Shown piece by piece: positions 52,865 to 63,354 of a stretch of 64,000 nucleotides of DNA. The stretch spans positions 246,836-310,835 of the forward strand of contig DLST01000011.1 of NCBI GenBank assembly GCA_002500745.1. Reading direction: 5' to 3'. Each line of letters opens with the position of its first letter. Within the stretch, counting starts at the first letter, position 1. The notes beneath the pieces are model-generated. The model did no database searches. It was not told the DNA's origin and saw nothing but the letters and a program-made list of their open reading frames with translations. The position numbers and the translations under genes were made by a program. This stretch comes from Sphingobacterium sp. UBA7855. GTDB lineage: Bacteria; Bacteroidota; Bacteroidia; Sphingobacteriales; Sphingobacteriaceae.

Positions 52865-53097
52865 AAGACCAATTTTAATTTATAATTCCAACAATAATCC
52901 TAACAAACTCCCATCACAATTGTTTGTCCAATTATTTTTAAACTTAAATTCCCTTGCCGGATCGTAATTATATAATTAAATTTAGAAGCAGAGGGTTTCA
53001 TGGTCATTTCATTCGGATTATTTTCTCCTCTAGGCTATAAAAACATTTTTAAAACACAGATACAAACATTGTTGATTCAATCGAACAACTATTAATT

Positions 53098-54201
53098 ATG
53101 GGATTTTTGAATAATATTTTTGGTAAAAAAGAAAACAAAAAGGATGATGTGCAAGGTTTTTGGAACTGGTTTATAAAAAACGAACAGATATTTTTTCAAA
53201 TTGTTAAAAGTGGAGAACAAATTGATCAGAATTTTTTCAGCAAGCTTTCACCGAAGATCGATGCGCTTCGCAAGGAACTGTATTTTTTGACTGGTATGTA
53301 TGATGATGAAACAGCTGAACTTGTAGTCACTCCTGATGGGGTCATTAAAAATATTGCTTTCGTAGAACAGCTGATTGCTTCTGCTCCATCACTACCACGC
53401 TGGAAATTTACGGCACTAAAACCAGCTATTGCGGATATGGAAAAATTCAAAATCAAGATGTATGGATTCTCCTTTGACATCAAGGATATGTTTTTTTACC
53501 CTATTCAGCATAAATACCAGCCGGATGAAGTCGATATCGTTATCGTTCACCCCGATTATACGGAAGAAAACAAAGCTAATATTGCCCATGGAATAGAAAT
53601 ATTCCTTGATAATTACATTGGTGAACTCAATTCAATTATAGCTATAGACAATTTAAATGTGACCTCAACAGATCTCGCAGCTGAAGAGTTGATTCCGATG
53701 ATCAAATTAAAAGATTATTTGATCTGGCGAGAAAAAGAATTTGTGGAAAAGTACACTGATCTAAGACACAATACCGCCGATGACACCTATATTGCCTTTG
53801 AAGGTATATTAGAAAACGACCTACCTATCTTGGCTATTATTAACACAACGCTATTAGACTGGGATGGAAAAGTCTCCCACCCTTGGATCGTTACCCTCAA
53901 AATCAGCTATGATGGAACGGCAACCAATGGAATGCCAAATCAGGAAACTTATGATTTAATGGATAGGTTTGAGCGGGAATTAATGAATAAACTTGCTGCT
54001 GATATTGGCTTTCTTCATATTGGTCGGGAAACCGCTGATAACCTAAGGGAAATATACCTGGCCTGCAAAGAATTCCGAAAAACCTCCATGACCATTGATG
54101 AGTTAATCGAGCAGTATATGGAAAAACTTCAAATTGATTATAGTATCTACAAAGATAAATACTGGAAATCCTTCGAGCGATTCTATACTCAAATAGAGTA
54201 A
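53098..54201 (+). CDS. DUF695-type cytoplasmic protein
   Basis: A 367-residue cytosolic protein. 'KNEQIFFQIVKSGEQIDQNFFSKLSPKIDALRKELYFLTGMYDDETAELVVTPDGVIKNIAFVEQLIASAPSLPRWKFTALKPA' resembles the DUF695 region, and the second half ('PWIVTLKISYDGTATNGMPNQETYDLMDRFERELMNKL') is typical of its partner domain. The function is unknown. Its stop overlaps the last 13 bases of the convergent gene. Confidence 0.65.
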   Translation: MGFLNNIFGKKENKKDDVQGFWNWFIKNEQIFFQIVKSGEQIDQNFFSKLSPKIDALRKELYFLTGMYDDETAELVVTPDGVIKNIAFVEQLIASAPSLPRWKFTALKPAIADMEKFKIKMYGFSFDIKDMFFYPIQHKYQPDEVDIVIVHPDYTEENKANIAHGIEIFLDNYIGELNSIIAIDNLNVTSTDLAAEELIPMIKLKDYLIWREKEFVEKYTDLRHNTADDTYIAFEGILENDLPILAIINTTLLDWDGKVSHPWIVTLKISYDGTATNGMPNQETYDLMDRFERELMNKLAADIGFLHIGRETADNLREIYLACKEFRKTSMTIDELIEQYMEKLQIDYSIYKDKYWKSFERFYTQIE

Positions 54202-55694
54202 AGTTCCTTGATCGAATCTAACAAAACCTGATAAGGGCTTCCAGAAACAACAAGAGCCTTTAACCAAGCAACAAACCCCATAACAAACAAATCTTTATTT
54301 TCTTTTTGATTCACCATGGCTTCGACTGCTGCACGAAAAGATTTCCCTTGAATGACTGCAGGATTTAAAAGATATTTTTCCACCAATTTAGCAAAATCAA
54401 TAACTCTATTTTCATTGACACTCATCAAGTACTTTTTATACCTGCGGACAAAGCTCTTTAGCTTCGAAGTTGCCAAATCGATGTGATCGAATTGAATATG
54501 GATCAGAATCTCAAGCAGACTCTTCCGAATAGTCCATAACATCCCCATTTTCTTCTCATACCAGGCGTCTGTTCGAGTCAATTTTTGAAGCTCAGCTAAA
54601 GCAGTTTTATCACGGAATTGGGTTAAAAACATGACCAAACATAATTGCAGATCCGCGAGATCAAGTTCACTTGACTTTGGTGCGGCTTGTTTGACCCCTT
54701 CTCTCAACAGAGCAAGACCTTGCTCGCCATCGCCAAGGTAATGAAAATTCAATGCCTTCAACAATTGGCACCGCAGCTGAAACTGTGTTCGAAAAGCAGG
54801 ACTTGCTTGCGACAAAACCACATCCATTCGTTCCAAATCACCCAGACTTTCCGTAAAAAAACCATTCCGCAAATTGAAGTTAGCGAGATAATACAAGATA
54901 TGGAGATAGTAAAATAGCTGAAGGATTCCCTGCTCCTGATGCTTTAGCAGGAAATTACCTGCTGTTTTTAAGAAAGAACGCACCAGCGTATAATTTTGAT
55001 GAATTGCGGCATACTCGTTTGCAATATACAAGAGTTGATAAAGTGATTTAAATGATAAAAGATCATCTAAGGAAATACTGTATTTGCTCAACGTATCCAT
55101 AATCAACTTATTGAGATCAACTATTTTTGCCTTCAGATGAATTTCCTGTAATTCCGCGCGCAACAAAGCATAAGCTATCTGAAATTTCGCTTCCTGCTGT
55201 AATTTTCGTTGATTTTCAGCAAAACAATCGACAAGCAATTCCAAATTGACACTTGGATCCAAATAAGCATATTGTAATCTAGTTTGCAATATCTCGTTCA
55301 ACAAACTAAACTGTTCAAGAAGAAGCGCTTTATCTTCCGCTCGCTGAAGACATTTAAACCCAATCTTAATGAGCTGACTTTCCAGTAGAAAACGGCCCAC
55401 AACAAGCAATCTCAATGCTTCATGCGCCTCGCTGTTGTCCCGCTCAAAAACCTTATTTGAAAGAAAAAACAACAGACTCTCATGAAGCCTCTTCCTCAAG
55501 GCATGGTAAGCATTACGATTTTTTGCAGGACCATATAATTTTTTTAATCTATTTATATCGTCAGTTTCTATAATTTCGAGCAACTTGATATTTTTCACGT
55601 CATTTCGCTTGTTTTTACGTTTCAAAAACGCCTTAAAATCCTTTTTATCGTCATCATTAAGCAGTAATAGTAAGTCTGATATTGCATCTGTCAT
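54189..55694 (-). CDS. Large helical hypothetical protein, 501 aa
   Basis: A cytosolic, almost entirely helical protein of 501 residues with many LL and KxL runs, probably a TPR- or HEAT-like solenoid. The basic N-terminal stretch ('FKAFLKRKNKRNDVKNIKLL', 'NAYHALRKRLHESLLFFLSNK') may bind nucleic acid. Proteins like this are conserved in Sphingobacteriaceae, but I know no function. It is convergent with the DUF695 gene and overlaps it at the stop. Confidence 0.65.
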   Translation of the reverse strand: MTDAISDLLLLLNDDDKKDFKAFLKRKNKRNDVKNIKLLEIIETDDINRLKKLYGPAKNRNAYHALRKRLHESLLFFLSNKVFERDNSEAHEALRLLVVGRFLLESQLIKIGFKCLQRAEDKALLLEQFSLLNEILQTRLQYAYLDPSVNLELLVDCFAENQRKLQQEAKFQIAYALLRAELQEIHLKAKIVDLNKLIMDTLSKYSISLDDLLSFKSLYQLLYIANEYAAIHQNYTLVRSFLKTAGNFLLKHQEQGILQLFYYLHILYYLANFNLRNGFFTESLGDLERMDVVLSQASPAFRTQFQLRCQLLKALNFHYLGDGEQGLALLREGVKQAAPKSSELDLADLQLCLVMFLTQFRDKTALAELQKLTRTDAWYEKKMGMLWTIRKSLLEILIHIQFDHIDLATSKLKSFVRRYKKYLMSVNENRVIDFAKLVEKYLLNPAVIQGKSFRAAVEAMVNQKENKDLFVMGFVAWLKALVVSGSPYQVLLDSIKELYSI

Positions 55695-55835
55695 AGCTCA
55701 AATATAGAATTAAATAAACACATAAAATAAAATAATATCGTCAGTATTCTTATAAAATTAAGTTTATAAATAATTAGATCTTATAGATATTTGAATCACA
55801 AAACAACAACAAATTAAAACTAAAACAAGAAAATT

Positions 55836-56303
55836 ATGGAACCGCTAAAAAACATGATTGAAGAAAAAAAAGCTGACAGAGATTCAAACAAAAGAAATCC
55901 ATTTAAACCAACAGGCGCATTTATTGGTGCTTCATGGGCCGCATTATTGGTTGGAACCGTTGGCTATTGTATAGGATTATGGAATGCAACAATGGCATTG
56001 AATGAAAAAGGGTATTATTTTACCATTTTACTGTTTGCCCTGTTTGCTGTTATCTCCGTTCAAAAAAGTGTCAGAGATAAAGCGGAAGGACTGGCTGTTA
56101 CCGAATTATATTATGGTCTCAGCTGGTTTGCAACAATTGCTTCCGTTGTTCTATTAACTGTAGGCCTATGGAATGCAGAACTGCTTTTAAGTGAGAAAGG
56201 ATTCTATGCGATGTCCTTCTCCTTGAGTATATTCTCTGCAATCGCAGTTCAAAAGAACACACGCGATGCAAAACTTATCGATGACCATGAAATAAAACTT
56301 TAG
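55836..56303 (+). CDS. yiaA: YiaA/YiaB-like inner membrane protein
   Basis: 155 residues with four membrane helices as two repeats: 'FIGASWAALLVGTVGYCIGLWNA' / 'YYFTILLFALFAVISVQKSVRD' and 'GLSWFATIASVVLLTVGLWNAE' / 'FYAMSFSLSIFSAIAVQKNTRD'. The twice-repeated 'G.WNA...L.EKG(F/Y)Y...' and 'VQK..RD' are the YiaA/YiaB signature. The role is unknown. It stands alone, with a terminator following. Confidence 0.88.
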   Translation: MEPLKNMIEEKKADRDSNKRNPFKPTGAFIGASWAALLVGTVGYCIGLWNATMALNEKGYYFTILLFALFAVISVQKSVRDKAEGLAVTELYYGLSWFATIASVVLLTVGLWNAELLLSEKGFYAMSFSLSIFSAIAVQKNTRDAKLIDDHEIKL

Positions 56304-56311
56304 CGGGTGCC

Positions 56312-56349
56312 GATCCTGCGGCCTCTGCAATGCAAGTCGCAGGATCTTT
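56312..56349 (+). terminator. Terminator of yiaA
   Basis: GATCCTGCG (56312-56320) pairs with CGCAGGATC (56338-56346), followed by a TTT. It is 8 bases past the stop. Confidence 0.7.
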
Positions 56350-56407
56350 CAATCCCCTTTTGGACGAAAAAAATGGAAGAGCGTGTTATTTTAGCTTTTC
56401 CTTTTTT

Positions 56408-58168
56408 TTAGGCTGGTGGGTTGTAGGCTAATGGTCTAGGCCGAGCAGTCGGAAGGTAAACAAAAAATGTACTTCCAGTCCCAAAATCACTTTGAACATC
56501 AATTTCTCCCCCCATGCTTTCGATAAATTCTTTGCTTATGCTCAGCCCCAAACCCGTTCCTTCTTTTGTACTTCCCGGGACACGGAAATAGCGATCAAAA
56601 ATTTTCGTTAAATATTGCGCGGGAATACCTTGACCATGATCTTCAACAAGTAAAAGTACCCTTGCACCAATTCTTTTGGTAGAGATAGCGATCACTCCCC
56701 CCCCATGGGAATACCGAATTGCATTGGATAATAAATTCGTCAACACCCATGCGGCTTTTTCCGTATCGATAAAAACCATTGGCAACTCTTTTTCCAATTG
56801 CACGTCTATCCGAATTTGTTTTTGCTCTACCATCGACCGATTGGCTAAAAGTGCATAATCTACAATAGGTCCGATAGAGGCTGGGGCCAGCTTCATCTGA
56901 ATCGTACCGCTCTCCACTTGTGCAATATCTAAAAGTTCTCCCGTAATCTTCAGGAGACGCGCTGTATCATCAGCTATCCCTTCGAGCAAGTTTTTTTGTT
57001 CTTCATTTAAATCTCCGACCCGCTTATTCTCTAACAATTGGATACCCATTCGTATTGAAGCGATAGGCGTTTTCAATTCATGGGAGACCGTTCCAATAAA
57101 ATTTGTTTTTGCTACATCACGCTCCTTAAAACTGGTTACATTCTTCAACAAAATAAATTGTCCGATAAATTGGGAACTTTCCTCTCCTGTTGGAACAACA
57201 TTGAGATCAATGACCTCTAACTCAAAATAGTTTTCTTTTCCAAAAGCAAATGCCTGCACCAAGCCCAGATGACCAGATTCCTGATGCAAGGAATTAATTT
57301 TGTCGAGGAGGTTTCTGATCAAATCATTAAATGATGCAATTTCCTCCAAATTCTTCCCCTCAAATTCAACAAGCTTTAACCCCGAAATTAAACATGCAGG
57401 TTCATTTGCAAACAGCACTCTTTTTTCCTCATCCACCCCTATAACAGCATCATGCATATTATCGATAAGTGCTTCAATTCTCTTTTTATGCTGCAAGATC
57501 TTACCCAATTTACTTTCCGTATATTCCTCGAGTTTTTGAGCCATTGTATTGAACGATTGCGCCACTTCTCCAAATTCATCCTTCCGCTTAAAATGAAGTC
57601 TCCTTTTATAGTTCCCGGCAGCAATCTGTTTAATACTATCTGTTAATTGTACAATTGGACCAGCAATGGCTAGGGGGAGATTGACAAGTAATACAAACGC
57701 AATCATAAAACAGATCGCACCTACAATGGAGATCGCCAAAATAGCTTTTTCTGCTGTTGTATTGGCAACATTGTTTTTATATTCAATCGCCTGCATATTA
57801 AGATACATCAACTGGAATATATCTTTACGTAAATTGGCCACGATAGTGCCATTTTTCACTTCTCTTTTTAAACGCAAAAAGTGACGATTTACACGTTCAG
57901 TTACAGCCCGTTCCCCACGCTCGGTCACATTGCTTTTTTGGAGCATTAAATTATGTTCAAATAGCTGAACACTCTTCGCCTTTGTACGAAAATCTTCCAA
58001 AGCCAACAGCATATTCCGGGAATAATGCAAGGTCTTATAGTTGTCGACTAAAATATTGTTTGTATCTTTTTTCAGCCGGTAAATGTAACACCCACTCACT
58101 ATGGCAAGCAACAAGATCATGAAAAATAAAAAACCTACCCCAAATGTCAGCTTAGCTTTTAGTTTCAT
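56408..58168 (-). CDS. KinB-like membrane sensor histidine kinase
   Basis: A 586-residue kinase with two membrane helices (about 8-30 and 143-167) around a helical periplasmic sensor of about 110 residues, a HAMP domain (168-222), a PAS domain (about 228-345), then HisKA 'GTVSHELKTPIASIRMGIQLL' (His363) and an HATPase domain ('LLSNAIRYSHGGGVIAIS', 'VEDHGQGIPAQYLTKIFDRYFRVPGSTKEGTGLGLSISKEFIESMGGEI'). This order is that of KinB. Its start overlaps the stop of the response regulator gene by 4 bases (ATGA), so the pair is translated together. Confidence 0.9.
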   Translation of the reverse strand: MKLKAKLTFGVGFLFFMILLLAIVSGCYIYRLKKDTNNILVDNYKTLHYSRNMLLALEDFRTKAKSVQLFEHNLMLQKSNVTERGERAVTERVNRHFLRLKREVKNGTIVANLRKDIFQLMYLNMQAIEYKNNVANTTAEKAILAISIVGAICFMIAFVLLVNLPLAIAGPIVQLTDSIKQIAAGNYKRRLHFKRKDEFGEVAQSFNTMAQKLEEYTESKLGKILQHKKRIEALIDNMHDAVIGVDEEKRVLFANEPACLISGLKLVEFEGKNLEEIASFNDLIRNLLDKINSLHQESGHLGLVQAFAFGKENYFELEVIDLNVVPTGEESSQFIGQFILLKNVTSFKERDVAKTNFIGTVSHELKTPIASIRMGIQLLENKRVGDLNEEQKNLLEGIADDTARLLKITGELLDIAQVESGTIQMKLAPASIGPIVDYALLANRSMVEQKQIRIDVQLEKELPMVFIDTEKAAWVLTNLLSNAIRYSHGGGVIAISTKRIGARVLLLVEDHGQGIPAQYLTKIFDRYFRVPGSTKEGTGLGLSISKEFIESMGGEIDVQSDFGTGSTFFVYLPTARPRPLAYNPPA

Positions 58169-59502
58169 TGAATTTTATATTCTTCAATTTTTCGATATAA
58201 GGTAGCTATACCGATTTCTAACAATCGAGCAGCCTCCGCTTTATTTCCATTCGTATGTTTCAATACACGCTGTATATGCTGCCTTTCTATATTCGTCATC
58301 GAAAAGTTTGACGCCCCCCCCGCCCCTTCTCTATACTCACGTGCTCCAAAAGGAAGACTCTGAATATCCAGCACGCCGTCCTCACTTAAAATTACACTGC
58401 GTTCAATCACGTTTTTCAGTTCACGAATATTTCCCCGCCATACATTGTGTTCCAAGGCCTGCATAAATGCAGGGCTCATCTGCAAAGGTTTCAAATTGGA
58501 TTTTACAGCAAAAATATCGGCGTAATATTGCGCCAGGGGCACAATATCTTGTACCCGCTCACGCAGCGGAGGTAGTTCTATCGTAAAAACAGATAATCTG
58601 TAAAAAAGATCACTCCTAAAATGATCAGAAGCAAGTTCAGTTTCTAGATTTCTGTTGGTAGCAGCTATGATTCGTACATCCACTTTCGTTGGTTTGGAGT
58701 CGCCTACTTTCAAAAACTCTCCGGTTTCCAAAACACGAAGAATTTTAGCTTGCAGCTCCAATGCCATCTCCCCGATTTCATCCAGAAAAATTGTACCCAA
58801 ATGTGCTTCTTCAAACAAGCCGCGCTGATCTTTCGTCGCTCCGGTAAAAGCACCGGATTTATGGCCAAACAATTCATTTTCTAGCAGATCTTTTGTAAAT
58901 GCGGCGCAGTTAATAGCCACAAAATTACGGTCTCTCCTTGAACTGGCCTGATGAATTGCCTGTGCAAAAACCTCTTTGCCGGTACCAGTTTCTCCAGTTA
59001 GTAGAACCGTTGTATTTGTAATAGCAACTTTTTGCGCCATTCCGATGGCCGCTTGAATCACATGAGATTTTCCAATAATCTTATCGAAAGAAAGTCTATC
59101 TCCTAATCGTTTTTCTAATTGCTGTACCCTTCGAGCCAATGCAACCTTTTCGCAAGCTTTATAAAGCAATGGTATAATGCGATTGTTGTCATCTCCTTTG
59201 GTGATGTATTCAAAAGCGCCATTTTTTATTGCCATCACCCCATCAGGTATATTCCCGTAAGCCGTCAATAAGATAACTTCCACCATTGGATATCGCTCCT
59301 TAATCAACTTAGCAGTTTCCACCCCATTACCGTCAGGCAGTTTAACATCGCAAAGCACAACATCTACATCATTGACTTCAAGTTTTTTCAATCCCGATTT
59401 AATATCCCCTGCCTCAATCACATCAAAACCTTCCAAGTTAATGATTTTGGACAGCAATTTCCGAAGTTTCTCTTCGTCGTCTATAAGGAGAATTCTATTC
59501 AC
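58165..59502 (-). CDS. Sigma-54-dependent response regulator, NtrC family
   Basis: About 445 residues. The receiver starts 'RILLIDDEEKLRKLL' with phospho-acceptor Asp52 ('LCDVKLPDGNG'). The AAA+ domain has Walker A 'GETGTGKE', 'GHKSGAFTGATKDQRGLFEEA' (GAFTGA intact, needed for sigma-54 contact), 'LFLDEIGEMALELQAKILRVLETGEF' and 'RIIAATNRNLE'. The end is a Fis-type helix-turn-helix ('IQRVLKHTNGNKAEAARLLEIGIATLYRKIEEY'). The frame opens with TTG at 59541; the GTG at 59502 is closer to the domain start. It precedes the kinase gene and must act on sigma-54 promoters elsewhere. Confidence 0.92.
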   Translation of the reverse strand: MNRILLIDDEEKLRKLLSKIINLEGFDVIEAGDIKSGLKKLEVNDVDVVLCDVKLPDGNGVETAKLIKERYPMVEVILLTAYGNIPDGVMAIKNGAFEYITKGDDNNRIIPLLYKACEKVALARRVQQLEKRLGDRLSFDKIIGKSHVIQAAIGMAQKVAITNTTVLLTGETGTGKEVFAQAIHQASSRRDRNFVAINCAAFTKDLLENELFGHKSGAFTGATKDQRGLFEEAHLGTIFLDEIGEMALELQAKILRVLETGEFLKVGDSKPTKVDVRIIAATNRNLETELASDHFRSDLFYRLSVFTIELPPLRERVQDIVPLAQYYADIFAVKSNLKPLQMSPAFMQALEHNVWRGNIRELKNVIERSVILSEDGVLDIQSLPFGAREYREGAGGASNFSMTNIERQHIQRVLKHTNGNKAEAARLLEIGIATLYRKIEEYKIQ

Positions 59503-59732
59503 AATATTCGTTTTTTCAAAATTACAATTTGTCTGAAGCAAATAGTAGAAAAATAAACAATTTGGCTATTCCTCAAAAGTTCAACTGATATCAAAATAAA
59601 AAAAACTATATTTGTACCTCCACAACAGAAATAAACTGCATGTAAGATTAAAATTCTTTAGAACGAAATACATTCCATGTATTGGCAATACCTGCTTAAA
59701 TGGTCTTTTTCTAATATTTAAAGAATTTCAAC

Positions 59733-61319
59733 ATGCTTTCATTACAACAACTTTCTTATATACATCCGAATAAAGATTTATTGTTTGAGAATATAAATCT
59801 TCATATAAACGCGCTAGAGAAAATTGCGTTGATCGGCCATAATGGCGTTGGCAAATCAACTTTATTGCGACTAATCGCCCGCGAACTATCCCCAGCGGAT
59901 GGCAGCATCCTTCTGAGTGCCAATACGTACTATGTTCCACAAGTTGTCGGACAATTTGAGGACAAGACCGTTGCCCAAGCGCTCGGAATCCACAAAAAAT
60001 TAGATGCACTTCATGCCATATTAGCGGGTGATGCATCAGAAGAAAATTTCAACAGCCTTCAAGATGACTGGACGTTGGAGGAACGTTGCAAAGAAGCTTT
60101 CGAACAATGGAACCTGCCCGACATCGCATTGACACAAAAAATGTCTTCTCTTAGTGGTGGACAAAAAACGAAAATTTTATTGGCCGGAATCCAGATTCAT
60201 CCATCCGAGGTCATTTTGCTCGATGAACCGAGCAACCATTTGGATTTGGATAGCAAAAAGCTCTTATACAACTGGATTCAATCTACCCAAAGCACACTGA
60301 TCATTGTAAGCCATGATAGAACCCTGCTTAATTTATTGGACGATATGGCCGAAATGACGCCCAAAGGTATTAAGCGATACGGAGGCAATTTCAGTTTTTA
60401 CGAGACCCAAAAAGAAAGCGAACACCATGCTCTGCAACAAGATATCCATCACAAGGAAAAGGCGATCAAAATTGCGAAGGAGAAAGAAAGAGAGACAATA
60501 GAACGTCAAAATAGATTAAATAACCGTGGTAAAAAAAAGCAGGAAAAAGCTGGTGTAGCGCGTATCATGATGAATACGCTACGCAATACTGCCGAAAAAA
60601 GCACCGCCAAAATAAAGAGTGTACATCAGGATAAAATTGGAGATATCAGATCTGATCTACAGGAACTTCGGGGCTCTCAATCGGCATTGGATGAAATTAA
60701 AATAGATCTAGGAAATAGCACTTTTCCGACAGGAAAAAGTATGGTTAAAGCAGAAAACATCAATTTTAGCTATGGCTCGCAGCAGCTTTGGGTAGATCAT
60801 GTTGACTTTCAATTATTCAGTGGCGACCGCATCGCACTACAGGGCCAGAATGGGTCTGGTAAAACGACATTGGTCAAACTCATACTTAACCAACTGACAC
60901 CTGAGAAAGGAAAAATTGAGCGACAATCATTTGACGCTATCTATTTAGATCAGACATATTCGATTATTTCGCCTAATTTAAGCGTTTACGAACAAGCTCA
61001 GCAATTCAATACTAATGCACTGCCTGAACATGATATCAAAATCAGGCTCAATCGCTTCCTATTTGGAAAGGAAGATTGGGATAAACCCTGTGCGCCACTT
61101 AGCGGCGGCGAAAAAATGCGCCTGATCCTATGCTGCCTCACTATTCAGCAACAGTCACCGGATTTAATTATCCTGGATGAACCGACAAACAATCTTGATC
61201 TTCAAAATATCCGTATACTGACGAGAGCCATTCAACTTTATAAGGGCACAATCCTCGTCATTTCTCATGATGAAGTTTTTCTTAACGAAATTCATGTAAA
61301 TAAAGTTATCACACTCTAA
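59733..61319 (+). CDS. ABC-F family ATPase
   Basis: A 528-residue soluble tandem ABC protein: domain 1 with Walker A 'GHNGVGKST' (35-43), signature 'LSGGQKTK' and 'ILLDEPSNHLDLDSKKLL', linker with a basic helical arm ('ERETIERQNRLNNRGKKKQEKAGVARIMMNTLRN'), and domain 2 with 'GQNGSGKTT', 'LSGGEKMRL' and 'IILDEPTNNLDLQNI'. ABC-F proteins act on the ribosome (translation or antibiotic protection), not in transport. I cannot tell the subgroup. It is divergent from the two-component genes. Confidence 0.88.
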   Translation: MLSLQQLSYIHPNKDLLFENINLHINALEKIALIGHNGVGKSTLLRLIARELSPADGSILLSANTYYVPQVVGQFEDKTVAQALGIHKKLDALHAILAGDASEENFNSLQDDWTLEERCKEAFEQWNLPDIALTQKMSSLSGGQKTKILLAGIQIHPSEVILLDEPSNHLDLDSKKLLYNWIQSTQSTLIIVSHDRTLLNLLDDMAEMTPKGIKRYGGNFSFYETQKESEHHALQQDIHHKEKAIKIAKEKERETIERQNRLNNRGKKKQEKAGVARIMMNTLRNTAEKSTAKIKSVHQDKIGDIRSDLQELRGSQSALDEIKIDLGNSTFPTGKSMVKAENINFSYGSQQLWVDHVDFQLFSGDRIALQGQNGSGKTTLVKLILNQLTPEKGKIERQSFDAIYLDQTYSIISPNLSVYEQAQQFNTNALPEHDIKIRLNRFLFGKEDWDKPCAPLSGGEKMRLILCCLTIQQQSPDLIILDEPTNNLDLQNIRILTRAIQLYKGTILVISHDEVFLNEIHVNKVITL

Positions 61320-61334
61320 GCACTGCACATACAT

Positions 61335-61370
61335 AATCCTTCTATTTTACTGCTACAAAATAGAAGGATT
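61335..61370. terminator. Terminator of the ABC-F gene
   Basis: AATCCTTCTATTTT (61335-61348) pairs with AAAATAGAAGGATT (61357-61370), followed by ATTTATG. Confidence 0.75.
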
Positions 61371-61613
61371 ATTTATGGCTAACCGCTATACGTTTCACTA
61401 AAACATTGTAGTTTTTGTAACAATCCCATATTCTTTATTTAAAATCTGCTAAATCGATAAATTAAATTAAAAAAAACAAATTTTTATCGATATATTCACG
61501 ATGATTTTAAACATGAAACAATAACCATTAAATTAATTGAACCTTCTCATTTACATAGCAGCCTTAGGGCAAATGTATCGCACAGGCCTCTCAATTAATT
61601 ACTTCATTTAATT

Positions 61614-63350
61614 ATGTCAGATTATCAAATTAAAGAAAATCCCGAATTATTTGACGCCATCGTAGTTGGTTCCGGCGCAGGTGGTGGTATGGCAGGTTAT
61701 ATACTTGCACATGCGGGGCTTAAAGTATTGATGCTAGAAGCAGGTCCTTTTTATGACCCAGCAAAAGATTCGTTACAACTGCGTTGGCCTTGGGAATCTC
61801 CAAGAAGAGGTGCGGGCACAACAAGACCATTTGGGGATTTTGATGCAGCCTTCGGTGGCTGGCAAATCGAAGGTGAACCCTACAGCAAGGTAGCGGGAAC
61901 TGAATTTGAATGGTTTAGAGCACGTATGCTGGGCGGCAGAACCAACCACTGGGGTCGAATTTCATTACGTATGGGACCCGATGATTTTAAACCCAAAGAT
62001 GGAGTTACTGAAGAATGGCCTATCACTTATGAAGAAGTTAAGCCATTTTATGACCGTGTAGATCGAATGATCGGTATATATGGCACCGTGGAAGGTATTC
62101 ATAATGAGCCGGACGGAATTTTCATGAAACCACCTAAGCCACGCTTAAACGAACTATATATTGCAAAAGGTGCAAAAAAAGCGGGGGTTCCAGTGATCCC
62201 GGGAAGAGGGGCTGTGCTGACTGAAGTCTCCAAAGACATCAAGGATCGGGGAGCCTGTTTCTATTGTGGTCAATGTGGTCGTGCATGTAAAGTATATGGA
62301 GACTTTTCATCATCCTCATGTCTTGTTATTCCTGCGATGAAAACGGGTAACCTAAAAGTAATAGACAATGCAATGGTAAGAGAGGTCATTACAAATGATG
62401 AAGGAATTGCCGTTGGTGTTTCTTATGTTAACACCAAGGATTTGCAGGAATATACCGTTAAGGGGAAAACCGTTATTTTGGGTGCTAGTGCTTGTGAAAG
62501 TGCGCGGATCATGTTAAACTCCAAATCAAAATCACATCCTGGCGGTATTGGTAATAGCAGCGGTTTAGTTGGAAAATACCTCCACGATTCTACGGGAGCC
62601 AGCTTATCGGGCTTTTTACCACAACTACTTGATCGGAAGCGTTATAATGAAGATGGCGTTGGAAGTGTCCATATTTATTCACCATGGTGGGAAGATAACG
62701 CCAAATTGAACTTTCCTAGAGGTTACCACATCGAATACGGTGGTGGTTTGCATATGCCCTCTTATGGATTTTTAAATTGGGTGCCTAAAGTAAATGATAT
62801 CGCCAAAAACTCGGATGGAAAAACAAAAGCCAAAGGCGGTTATGGCACTGCATTAAAAGAAGATTTCCGCAGCTATTATGGTGCAAATGTAGGCATGGCA
62901 GGACGAGGAACGGCATTGGCAAGAAAAGACAATTACTGTGAGATAGACCCCGATAAAGTTGACAAATTTGGGATTCCAGTGCTACGTTTCAACTATAAAT
63001 GGGCAAATGAAGAAATTGCACAAGCGAAGCACATGCAAGAAACCTTTCAATCGATTATGCATGAAATGGGCGCTGTGATCACATCAAAAATTCCAGGAGC
63101 CGATACCTTATATGGACTGGAAGCTCCAGGAAAAATTATTCATGAAGGTGGAACCACAAGAATGGGTAACGATCCTAAAACTTCTGTATTGAACAAATGG
63201 GGCCAGGCGCACGATTGTAAAAATCTCTATGTGGTTGATGCCGGGCCATTTGTACAACAAGGGGATAAAAATCTAACCTGGACAATACTCGCTTTATCGA
63301 TGCGAACAGCAGAATATATACTTCAAGAAAAGAAAAAATTAAACGGTTAA
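61614..63350 (+). CDS. GMC-type oxidoreductase with a Cys cluster
   Basis: A 578-residue FAD enzyme of the glucose-methanol-choline family. 'DAIVVGSGAGGGMAGYILAHAGLKVLMLEAG' (14-44) binds FAD; 'MLGGRTNHWGRISLRMGPDDF' and the C-terminal 'NLYVVDAGPFVQQGDKNLTWTILALSMRTAEYIL' are typical. Four cysteines, 'ACFYCGQCGRAC' (C215, C218, C221, C225), suggest a bound iron-sulphur cluster, as in membrane-linked sugar dehydrogenases. It should oxidise a sugar or polyol, passing electrons on through its partners. The next gene, 4 bases downstream, is its small subunit. Confidence 0.88.
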   Translation: MSDYQIKENPELFDAIVVGSGAGGGMAGYILAHAGLKVLMLEAGPFYDPAKDSLQLRWPWESPRRGAGTTRPFGDFDAAFGGWQIEGEPYSKVAGTEFEWFRARMLGGRTNHWGRISLRMGPDDFKPKDGVTEEWPITYEEVKPFYDRVDRMIGIYGTVEGIHNEPDGIFMKPPKPRLNELYIAKGAKKAGVPVIPGRGAVLTEVSKDIKDRGACFYCGQCGRACKVYGDFSSSSCLVIPAMKTGNLKVIDNAMVREVITNDEGIAVGVSYVNTKDLQEYTVKGKTVILGASACESARIMLNSKSKSHPGGIGNSSGLVGKYLHDSTGASLSGFLPQLLDRKRYNEDGVGSVHIYSPWWEDNAKLNFPRGYHIEYGGGLHMPSYGFLNWVPKVNDIAKNSDGKTKAKGGYGTALKEDFRSYYGANVGMAGRGTALARKDNYCEIDPDKVDKFGIPVLRFNYKWANEEIAQAKHMQETFQSIMHEMGAVITSKIPGADTLYGLEAPGKIIHEGGTTRMGNDPKTSVLNKWGQAHDCKNLYVVDAGPFVQQGDKNLTWTILALSMRTAEYILQEKKKLNG

Positions 63351-63354
63351 AAGC